This document shows positions 1 through 6,425 of a stretch of DNA of 23,934 bases, piece after piece. The translations under genes and the position numbers were made by a program. The stretch is from an uncultured Oscillospiraceae bacterium (lineage in GTDB: Bacteria; Bacillota; Clostridia; Oscillospirales; Oscillospiraceae), in NCBI GenBank assembly GCA_910583885.1, contig CAJUAC010000044.1, forward strand, positions 1 through 23,934, given 5' to 3'. Position 1 is the stretch's first letter, and the number at the start of each line of letters is the position of its first letter. The notes below the pieces were generated by a model that saw nothing but the letters and a program-made list of their open reading frames with translations, did not search any database and was not told the DNA's origin.

Positions 1-369
1 ATCCCTGAGCCCGAGGCCCCAGCTGCCAAACCTGAACCGGCTCCCGCTCCACAGCCTGCCGCGCCGGAACCTCAGCCCGATCCGGAGGAACTCCAGATTA
101 TCAATGTAATGGAGTATCTTGTGGAACTGAAAGCCCCACGGTATATTAGCATGTTTGGCCTGTGTACCTGCCCGCGCTGCATCGCTGATGTCAAGGCATT
201 GACGCTGACCAATCTCCAACCGTCATATATCGTTGTACCGCGGTCCGAAGCCCATGGTATGCTCACTGTGTACGAAAGCCGATTCAACAGCACAGTATTT
301 GCCCAGCTCACCCGTTCCTGCAAGGTGGTCATGGATAATCCCCGGCACAACCAAAAATACATGCTGTAA
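1..369 (+). CDS. ComFB-domain protein, C-terminal part (5' end outside window)
   Basis: The reading frame is open from the first base to a TAA at 367-369, so the gene starts left of the window. The visible 122 residues begin with about 28 residues rich in Pro, Ala and Glu, a likely flexible linker. A ComFB-like domain follows, beginning near the Met codon at 109: a helix (MEYLVELKAPRYISMFGLC), then the C-T-C-P-R-C cysteine cluster, then an ADVKALTLTNLQPSYIV stretch typical of the family. ComFB was named from the Bacillus comF operon; family members have since been reported to bind cyclic dinucleotides, and the cysteines to bind zinc. The linker implies another domain or a low-complexity region upstream, which cannot be seen. 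It is the only plus-strand gene and converges on the flagellar operon. The family call is from motif recognition; the function here is unknown. Confidence 0.75.
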   Translation: MPEPEAPAAKPEPAPAPQPAAPEPQPDPEELQIINVMEYLVELKAPRYISMFGLCTCPRCIADVKALTLTNLQPSYIVVPRSEAHGMLTVYESRFNSTVFAQLTRSCKVVMDNPRHNQKYML

Positions 370-420
370 TATTCTGCTTCGGTTATTTGTTATGCAATCA
401 TTTTTTCGTAATCCCATTAC

Positions 421-469
421 AAAAAGAACCAGGCCAGCCCCATCTGGAGGGGCTGGCCTGGTTCTTTTT
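421..469. terminator. Strong bidirectional rho-independent terminator
   Basis: A perfect 21-bp inverted repeat (arms 421-441 and 449-469) is separated by a 7-base loop at 442-448. The stem core is GC-rich, and each arm ends in a run of A or T, so either transcript forms a GC hairpin followed by a U-rich tract. It sits between two converging genes, 51 bases after the plus-strand stop and 26 bases after the minus-strand stop at 496. It therefore most likely terminates both the ComFB-domain gene and the flagellar operon. Confidence 0.95.
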
Positions 470-495
470 AATGTTCAATACCCGTAACCCTGGCG

Positions 496-1785
496 TTATC
501 CTTTGTTTTCTGCCGGGGCAGCAGCACCAGGGGAAACCTCCATCAGCTGCTGCCAGATGGTGTTTACTTCCTCCAGGCACCGGAAATAGGTGTCTGTCAG
601 CTGGTCAACAGGGATATTCAGCTCCTCCGCCAAGCTGCCGATGGCGGACCAGTCCGCCCGTTCATAGCTGAGGATCAGGTCGTACAGCAGGCCGCAACGC
701 CCCTCATGACGGAGCAGGGCCTTTTTGACTGGCTCAGCAATAGGGATCTCTGCCAGGATCTCCTCCATCGGCGCAGCAATCAAATGGTTCAGCGTGGAGA
801 ACATGCCCAGCAGATAGGCATCATTGCGGGCGATAGGCATCTTTTTGGCAAACTTCAGCAACTCACTGGCGAAGGTGGCACGGGTAAAGGAGAGCTTCAG
901 CAGCTCCTGCTGGCTCTCATCCATCTCCTCCTCGGAGTTATCGGTGCCCATCAGATAAATCCACTGGCGCAGCTGCCCCAAGCCTAAAATCACAATGGCC
1001 TGGTGGACCTCGGTGGCCCGGTTGCGCAGGGCAAAGTACGCAGAGTTGACAATCTTCAGCAGGCTGTACGTGAGGGTCGCATCCATAGAGATGATCTGCT
1101 CAATCTCATCTACTGACGGCTCATCCTGGGTAATCGCCACCATCAGGCGGAAGAAGTTGCTCTGGAGATAGCTGCTGGAATGGACGGCCGTGAACATCTG
1201 CTCCGCTACATAGCGGCCCTCCATTGCGTCCACCTCCATAATGAACGCCTTCTGATACAAGGTCTCATCGTCAATCCCCGTGGCGACACAGCGCTTGCCC
1301 ATACTGTGGGCCAGCTCTACAATCGCGCGGATGCTGGAATCCCTGGTAGAGCGGAAATTGATCATAATGTAATCGAAGCGGTCGAGGATGGAGATATACC
1401 GTGGTGAGAACTGGAACTCATTGACCGCCACCTTGTATCCTTCCCGGGAGTACCGCTCCACAAAACGCATGGCCAAGGGATGGATAATAACGTTGTCATC
1501 CACCTGGATGACAAGGTCACTGGGGTTAAAAAGCTTCGGTGTCTGCTTCATCAGGAGATTGACGGTAAAATTCATGAAGTGGATCGCGCCCCTGAACGCC
1601 CTATCCGTGTTCTGGGTAAGGAAATTGTAGACAGCACCTGCCACTGCATGATCCTGGCTGCCCTTTTCGCCGTTGTCGTATGCACTGTCCTCCCCATCAT
1701 AGCGGATTTCATAGCCAAGTACTTTGCCGTGCAAATCCTTAATTGGCTGCCGGACAACATACCTGCCCGCGTTTTGATTCGCCAT
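496..1785 (-). CDS. EAL-HDOD protein with degenerate EAL domain (YuxH-like)
   Basis: This 429-residue protein is the last gene of the operon, 16 bases after cheV, with a strong GGAGG site before its ATG. Residues about 8-200 look like an EAL domain: RQPI near 12, GYE at 24-26, and N72 in the position of the usual FxN. The catalytic signature is lost: the EAL motif reads E-I-R (26-28) and the usual DDFG reads N-E-F-Q (122-125). Residues about 205-395 form an HDOD domain (SMDATLTYSLLKIVNSAYF at 233-251, then AIVILGLGQLRQW). Two-domain EAL-HDOD proteins are known in Bacillus (YuxH) and others, and typically act as signalling scaffolds, not enzymes. A c-di-GMP phosphodiesterase role is unlikely here. 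Binding of a nucleotide or a chemotaxis partner is possible but unproven. Confidence 0.85.
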   Translation of the reverse strand: MANQNAGRYVVRQPIKDLHGKVLGYEIRYDGEDSAYDNGEKGSQDHAVAGAVYNFLTQNTDRAFRGAIHFMNFTVNLLMKQTPKLFNPSDLVIQVDDNVIIHPLAMRFVERYSREGYKVAVNEFQFSPRYISILDRFDYIMINFRSTRDSSIRAIVELAHSMGKRCVATGIDDETLYQKAFIMEVDAMEGRYVAEQMFTAVHSSSYLQSNFFRLMVAITQDEPSVDEIEQIISMDATLTYSLLKIVNSAYFALRNRATEVHQAIVILGLGQLRQWIYLMGTDNSEEEMDESQQELLKLSFTRATFASELLKFAKKMPIARNDAYLLGMFSTLNHLIAAPMEEILAEIPIAEPVKKALLRHEGRCGLLYDLILSYERADWSAIGSLAEELNIPVDQLTDTYFRCLEEVNTIWQQLMEVSPGAAAPAENKG

Positions 1786-1801
1786 CGTACCCCTCCTTCT
1801 C

Positions 1802-2743
1802 CTACCTGGCGCCCTGCGCCGCCTGATCCGCCTTTACCAGCAGATGATCCATCACATCCACCAGATGCCCAATTTCCGGCTTCGTCAGCTGCTCGTCAGC
1901 CCCCAGCTGCCTGCCCTTGATACGCATCTCATCACTAATCAGAGAGGAGAAGATAATCAGCGGGATCCCCTTAAAGCGGGCGCTGTCCTTTACCAGCTTG
2001 GTCAGCCGGTGGCCATCCATCTGGGGCATCTCAATATCCGTGATAATCAGCGCCACCCTGCTGGACAGGTCCTCCATAGCAGGAAGGGCCGTCAGCGTAT
2101 CCCACAGCTCCTGGCCGTTGGAATACATCTGCAAATTGACATACCCCGCCTTCTTCAGGGAGCTTTCAATCATCTTCGAGAGCAGCACGGAGTCCTCCGC
2201 CACCCAGATGGGACGGTCATTGCGGCTGCGGGGGCCAAGGCTGTCGATCTCCTCAATCTGGATGGAGGTCTCCGGGGCGATCTCCGCCACGATCCGCTCA
2301 AAGTCCAGGATGCTGACCAGATCCTCCCCACACTGGGCAATACCGGTGGCCACGCCGTCCGCGCCGCCGGAGACCGTCTTGTCGGGCTTCTGGATATCGG
2401 TCCAGGAGATCCGGCTGATGCGCACCACGCTGTGGACACGGAAAGCGATAAACATCTTGTTGAAATTGGTGATAATAAAAATATCCTTGGGCCCCTTCTC
2501 ACTGTCCACACCGTTGAGGTACTTGGGCAGATCCACCACCGTCAGCACGGTGTCCCGGGGCTTGAAGATCCCCTCTACCGCCGGATGGGCGTGGGGCATG
2601 GGCTTCACCGGCGCAGAAATCATGATCTCCCGTACCTTTGCCACATTAATGCCGTACAGGTTCCCGCCAATGGTAAACTCCATGATCTCAATCTCGTTGG
2701 TCCCAGACTCCAACAGGATTTTTTCCTTGTGCATCTCAGCCAT
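1802..2743 (-). CDS. cheV: Chemotaxis protein CheV (CheW domain plus receiver)
   Basis: This 313-residue protein couples chemoreceptors to CheA and has a phosphorylatable receiver. Residues about 15-160 are a CheW-like domain (EIMEFTIGGNLYGINVAKVREI, then a PVKPMPHAHPAVEGIF stretch). Residues about 177-305 are a receiver with acidic pair E183-D184, phosphoacceptor D236 (IITDIEMPQMDG), S266 and K288. The chosen ATG at 2743 has AGGAG eight bases upstream; an in-frame GTG three codons earlier overlaps that site and is unlikely. The gene lies in the cheC-cheD-cheV end cluster, after a 128-base spacer from cheD that holds a terminator-like hairpin and an AT-rich stretch, so it may have partly separate expression. 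cheW and cheA are not in the window. Confidence 0.95.
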   Translation of the reverse strand: MAEMHKEKILLESGTNEIEIMEFTIGGNLYGINVAKVREIMISAPVKPMPHAHPAVEGIFKPRDTVLTVVDLPKYLNGVDSEKGPKDIFIITNFNKMFIAFRVHSVVRISRISWTDIQKPDKTVSGGADGVATGIAQCGEDLVSILDFERIVAEIAPETSIQIEEIDSLGPRSRNDRPIWVAEDSVLLSKMIESSLKKAGYVNLQMYSNGQELWDTLTALPAMEDLSSRVALIITDIEMPQMDGHRLTKLVKDSARFKGIPLIIFSSLISDEMRIKGRQLGADEQLTKPEIGHLVDVMDHLLVKADQAAQGAR

Positions 2744-2798
2744 GACTAACACTCCTATCTACAATTAATTTTCCACTTAACTGCTTGTTTGAAAATTT

Positions 2799-2823
2799 GG
2801 GCGCCCCCTCAAGGCGGGAGCCC
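2799..2823 (-). terminator. Terminator-like or attenuator hairpin between cheD and cheV
   Basis: Arms 2799-2806 and 2816-2823 pair with one internal mismatch (2803 against 2819). Read on the minus strand, the stem is followed directly by AAATTTTC, a short and weak U tract. It lies after cheD and before cheV, with an AT-rich stretch (about 2758-2798) between hairpin and start codon. It could reduce read-through into cheV and the EAL-HDOD gene. The stem is imperfect and the U tract short, so full termination is unlikely. Confidence 0.4.
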
Positions 2824-2871
2824 TGCTGTCTGTCCGGCTAGGCGCGCCGGCATTTCCAAACATGCACCAGA

Positions 2872-3351
2872 TCAGAACAGGACATCCTGCCTGCCGTAAG
2901 ACCGGATGCAGCCCTGGCCGCTGACTACGTCAAATAGCAGGGTACGGGCTACCGTACCCCCTACGTCCTCCGCCAGCAGGCGGATCCCCTCCTTGCGCAG
3001 GACGGTGTGGACGCTCTCAATATTCCGCTGGCCGATATTGCCCAGGTTGCCGCCTGTGACCTCGAACATCTTGGCCCCGCCGGCAATTTTCACTGTAATC
3101 CTCTTTCTGGAGGCCCCCATCGCCTCCATCTGGCGCAATGTCTCCCGGATGCCAGTATCTGCGTACTTCAACGGGTTTTTCCGGCCCGTCTCTAAGTTCA
3201 GAGGCAGCATCACGTGCAACAGCGCCCCGACATGTGTCATCGGGTCGTGGAAACACAGGCCGATACAGGATCCAAGGGCATATGTGATCAGGATGCCAGA
3301 TCCCTTGGCGATCTTCATGTCCGCAATCCCGACCGTGATCCTCTCACTCAT
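2872..3351 (-). CDS. cheD: Chemoreceptor glutamine deamidase CheD
   Basis: This 159-residue CheD deamidates glutamines on methyl-accepting chemotaxis proteins and, in Bacillus, also binds and stimulates CheC. The papain-like catalytic triad is visible: T23, C29 in the LGSC motif and H46 in GALLHVMLP. These match the Thermotoga CheD triad T21/C27/H44 with a shift of two residues. The C-terminal half carries the usual KIAGGAKMF and IGQRN segments. The ATG overlaps the cheC stop as ATGA, indicating translational coupling with its partner. Length is normal for the family. Confidence 0.97.
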   Translation of the reverse strand: MSERITVGIADMKIAKGSGILITYALGSCIGLCFHDPMTHVGALLHVMLPLNLETGRKNPLKYADTGIRETLRQMEAMGASRKRITVKIAGGAKMFEVTGGNLGNIGQRNIESVHTVLRKEGIRLLAEDVGGTVARTLLFDVVSGQGCIRSYGRQDVLF

Positions 3352-3971
3352 TCTGCAACGCCTAGTTTCTTCAGCAGGAAATTCAGGGAGCGGATATCTG
3401 GCGAGAGCAGCAGGCGACAGGGGACCTCCTGGTTCTCACACACGAAATTCCCACCAATAGTCATCAAATAATCACTCATCCCACCGTACTCCGCCATGGG
3501 GACAGACAGGATTGCCCCCTGCATGTCCACGGCGAATGCGGGCACCGTCAGGTTAACCGAGATGTCTGAGAGGCCGGAAAAGGCGTTGATAAAGGTAGAG
3601 ATCATGATATTCCCCACCTCCACCAGGGTGGACCGGCCCAGCTCGTCAAGCTGCTCATAGTTGGTAATGGAAATGTCCATCATATGCTCGAGCACCATGT
3701 TGACAAACCCCAGCTGCTGCACGGAGAGCATGATACCGTTCATCTGGCCGCTCATGCCCACCAGGACACCAGCTGTCACCTGCTCCGGCCCGCCAATCCA
3801 CTCAATGGCCTCGTTATAGCCCATAATACGTACCTCTGGCAGGGTGATACGTACTTCCCGGCCCAGCATTTGGCTGAGGGCCGTAGCGGCATTCCCTGTG
3901 CCGATGCTGCCGATCTCCCGGAGTGTATCGATCTCCAGGGAGTTCAGCTGGTCAAAGCTTTTAATTCCCAT
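3348..3971 (-). CDS. cheC: CheY-P phosphatase CheC, one active-site half altered
   Basis: This 207-residue CheC removes phosphate from CheY-P and partners with CheD. The protein has two pseudo-symmetric helices, each expected to carry a D/S-x3-E-x2-N motif. The second is intact (S114, E118, N121 in STLVEVGN). The first has D15 and E19, but the usual Asn is Ser22 (DTLREIGS). The second site is reported to be the more important one in Bacillus CheC, so activity is probably retained. The gene follows flgG by 15 bases and overlaps cheD by four. In Bacillus, cheC-cheD lies before sigD; here fliA and two rod genes precede it. Confidence 0.95.
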   Translation of the reverse strand: MGIKSFDQLNSLEIDTLREIGSIGTGNAATALSQMLGREVRITLPEVRIMGYNEAIEWIGGPEQVTAGVLVGMSGQMNGIMLSVQQLGFVNMVLEHMMDISITNYEQLDELGRSTLVEVGNIMISTFINAFSGLSDISVNLTVPAFAVDMQGAILSVPMAEYGGMSDYLMTIGGNFVCENQEVPCRLLLSPDIRSLNFLLKKLGVAE

Positions 3972-3986
3972 ATTCTATCCCTCCGA

Positions 3987-4748
3987 TCAGCCTCTTAAAC
4001 CATTAATTGTTGTCTCGATCTCATCAGATGTCTGCATCATCTTCAAGGCATAGCCGAAAGCCCGCTGGGACTCGATGACCTTGATGAATTCCTGGGTCAG
4101 ATCCACATTGCTCATCTCCAGCAGGCCGTGCTTGACCTGGCCGGTGCCGAGGTACAGCTCCCCGTTGCGTTCCGTGGCCAAAAAACGGGAGCTGTCGGCG
4201 TGCTGCATCCCCTCGTGGATGGCAAAGTCAAACACACCGATCTCCAGCGGCGCATCCTTGTTCTCCGGGTCGATAACGATAAAATTCCCCTCCGGATCCA
4301 GCACGCACCGGCCCTCATTGTCGCTCAGGCGCCACTCGGAGGTGAGCTGCGGCTCCCCGTCCTCCCCCGGTTCTGCGCCCTCCCCCGGGGCGATCCAAAA
4401 CTGGGCCATCATGAAGGAGCCGTCCCTGGTGTAGGAAATCTCCTCCTTCGCGATGTCGTATAGAGCAAAGAAGCCCTCTCCGCTGATGGCATAATCAAAC
4501 CTGCGCCCGGTGTCCATATAGCCGTTGGTGGAGAAATCCACTGTGGCCTGGATCATCCTGGTACCGGTGCCCTTGGGCAGCTGTTCATTGTTGATGCCGG
4601 TGACATTCCGGTTCATCAGCTCGCCAAAGGCTGCTTTCTCCGCCCGGAAGCCCTGGGTGTTGACATTGGCGATGTTGTTCGCCTGGACACCCATGCGCAG
4701 GTTCTGCTGGTATGCGCCTACTGCAGCGCTGTAAAAGGACATATTCAT
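3987..4748 (-). CDS. flgG: Flagellar rod/hook-basal body protein, FlgG-type
   Basis: This 253-residue rod-family protein has the N-terminal flagellar rod signature ANNIANVNTQGFRAEKAAF (23-41), the central FALYD/SYTRDGSF segment (about 94-114), and a C-terminal helix (SNVDLTQEFIKVIESQRAFGYALK) that packs into the axial coiled coil. A Gly/Glu/Pro-rich insertion (APGEGAEPGEDGEPQ) sits in the central domain. It is secreted by the flagellar export apparatus. It follows the paralogous gene at 4816-5571. Assignment as FlgG and not FlgF rests on gene order and is less sure than the family assignment (FlhO/FlhP in Bacillus are comparable). Confidence 0.85.
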   Translation of the reverse strand: MNMSFYSAAVGAYQQNLRMGVQANNIANVNTQGFRAEKAAFGELMNRNVTGINNEQLPKGTGTRMIQATVDFSTNGYMDTGRRFDYAISGEGFFALYDIAKEEISYTRDGSFMMAQFWIAPGEGAEPGEDGEPQLTSEWRLSDNEGRCVLDPEGNFIVIDPENKDAPLEIGVFDFAIHEGMQHADSSRFLATERNGELYLGTGQVKHGLLEMSNVDLTQEFIKVIESQRAFGYALKMMQTSDEIETTINGLRG

Positions 4749-4815
4749 AGCGCATCAAGCCTTTCTTTCCATATATAACAGAGGGAGTTTATCTTTTCCC
4801 GCCAGGCCTGCCGGA

Positions 4816-5571
4816 TTAACCCAGACGGCCCAGCTCTGTGGTGGCCTTGGTGATCACCTGGTCATAGATCTGTGTCACCTGCGCCGCGCTCTGGAGGGCC
4901 CGCTGGGTGGTCATCATAGACACCATCTCCTGGACCATGTTGACGTTAGAGCGCTCCACCATCTTGTGGTGGATCACATAGTTGTTGCTGATTGCAGCGC
5001 CGTTCCCTGTGAAGAGGCCCCGCGCGTTGTGTTCAAGCGCCTCGTTGTCCGGGAATGCGTATACGCCAAGGGTTGCTATATAGGTGCGGTTGTTCTCGGT
5101 GTACAGTGCGCCGGTCTTATCCGCGTAAAGATTGTCAGTAGGCAGCTGGATAGGCTGGCCCTGGTTATCCAGGACCTGGCCCTGCCCTGCCAGGCACAGG
5201 AAGCCGTTGTCATCCAGGGTAAAGCAGCCGGCCCTGGTGTAACCGATCTCACCGTCCCGGGAGATTGCAAAGAAGCCATCCCCCTCGATAGCGAAGTCCA
5301 GCGGCAGGCCTGTATCCTCCAGGGACCCCTGGTCAAAATCGGTGTAGAGCTCGCTGGGGGCCAGGATATAGCTCTGCTCGCCCAGCTCACTGGTCTGGGT
5401 CTTATCCTTGTTGCCCACCCGGCTGATCATCACCTCTTGGAAGGTGCTGTCGGTATACCGGTCCGCTTTATAACCTGCGGTGGAGATGTTAGTCATGTTG
5501 TTGGCCACCACGTCCAGCCGCCGGCCCTGGGAGAGCATACCGGAGGTCAAATTGTAGAACCCTTTGAACAT
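4816..5571 (-). CDS. flgF: Flagellar rod/hook-basal body protein, FlgF/FlgG-type
   Basis: This 251-residue paralogue of the next gene belongs to the same axial family. It begins MFKGFYNLTSGML with the rod signature VVANNMTNISTAGYKA at 21-36, has the central DFAIEGDGFFAI/GYTRAGCFTL segment, and ends with the SNVNMVQEMVSMMTTQRA helix. It resembles Bacillus FlhO. The protein is probably a proximal or distal rod subunit exported through the FliPQR-FlhBA gate. It sits just after fliA, where Bacillus would not have rod genes. The flgF symbol is a best guess from order and length; flgG is the alternative. Confidence 0.82.
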   Translation of the reverse strand: MFKGFYNLTSGMLSQGRRLDVVANNMTNISTAGYKADRYTDSTFQEVMISRVGNKDKTQTSELGEQSYILAPSELYTDFDQGSLEDTGLPLDFAIEGDGFFAISRDGEIGYTRAGCFTLDDNGFLCLAGQGQVLDNQGQPIQLPTDNLYADKTGALYTENNRTYIATLGVYAFPDNEALEHNARGLFTGNGAAISNNYVIHHKMVERSNVNMVQEMVSMMTTQRALQSAAQVTQIYDQVITKATTELGRLG

Positions 5572-5603
5572 AGCAGAGTACTCCTCTCATTCTTTGCGGC
5601 GTG

Positions 5604-6425
5604 TCACGTCTCTCCGTTCATATACCGCTTCATATACAGCTTCAGCTTCTGGATCGCCCGGGAATGGATTTGGGAGATGCGGGGTTCTGTAACCTCCATT
5701 ACCTGGGCAATCTCCTTCATACTGAGGTTCTTCTTGTAGTACAGGGAGACAACAAGCTGTTCATTCTCCCGCAGGGATGTAATGCCGTCGGTCAGGGTAT
5801 CCAGGAGCTCCTGGCGCAGCAGCGAGTCCTCTGGACGGCTGCCCGCAGTGCTGTCAGGCACATCCAGGCTCCCCTGGTCCTGGTCGTCAAACAGGGAGTC
5901 CAGGGAGAGTACATTGCACAGCGCGGAATTGGCCAGATCCTCCTGATATTGCTTAGAGGACACCCCCAAACGCTGGGCAATCTCCTCATCTGTGGGGTAC
6001 CGGCCCAGCTCTGCAAAGAGCTCCACACTGGCCTGGTCAATTTCCCGGGCCTTCCGGCGCACACTGCGTGGGACCCAGTCCTGGCGGCGGGCCAGGTCAA
6101 TCACAGCCCCCCGGATCCGTTTGGAAACAAAGGTCTCAAATTTGATCCCCTTATCAGGGTCGAACTTGTCAATTGAGCCCACCAGGGCCAGCACGCCCTC
6201 GTTGATGATATCGTCCACCTGGGCAAAGCTGGAGTAAACCCCCCGCACCTGGAGTGCAATGCTTTTGACCAGGCCCACGTAGCGCAGGGCCAAGGGCCAC
6301 TTCAGATCTTGGCTGCCGGTGCTCTTGTAGAGCAGGAGCAGATCCTCCTTGCTCATGGCATCCAGCTCCTCCTGGCTATAGGGGAGCGCTGTGTCCCGAA
6401 GGGCCTGGTTCCCCCCGCCGCTCAT
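5604..6425 (-). CDS. fliA: Flagellar RNA polymerase sigma factor FliA (sigma-28/SigD)
   Basis: This 273-residue sigma factor directs transcription of late flagellar and chemotaxis genes. Region 2 is visible as VDDIINEGVLALVGSIDKFDPDKGIKFETFVSKRIRGAV (70-108), followed by the linker LARRQDWVPRSVRRKARE. Region 3 includes YPTDEEIAQRLGVS (143-156). Region 4 is the helix-turn-helix NEQLVVSLYYKKNLSMKEIAQVMEVTEPRISQIHSRA. Its ATG overlaps the flhA stop as ATGA, so translation is coupled to the export gate. FlhF, FlhG, CheB, CheA and CheW, which separate flhA from sigD in Bacillus, are absent here. No flgM anti-sigma gene lies in the window. Confidence 0.97.
   Translation of the reverse strand: MSGGGNQALRDTALPYSQEELDAMSKEDLLLLYKSTGSQDLKWPLALRYVGLVKSIALQVRGVYSSFAQVDDIINEGVLALVGSIDKFDPDKGIKFETFVSKRIRGAVIDLARRQDWVPRSVRRKAREIDQASVELFAELGRYPTDEEIAQRLGVSSKQYQEDLANSALCNVLSLDSLFDDQDQGSLDVPDSTAGSRPEDSLLRQELLDTLTDGITSLRENEQLVVSLYYKKNLSMKEIAQVMEVTEPRISQIHSRAIQKLKLYMKRYMNGET

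Noticed and set aside
1844..2749. Plus-strand frames opposite cheV
   Set aside because: They overlap a well-supported CheV gene with intact catalytic residues and have no family features.
4749..4815. Possible sigma-28 promoter before flgG
   Set aside because: A TAAA is present, but nothing near the expected distance resembles GCCGATAA, so it is not reported as a promoter.
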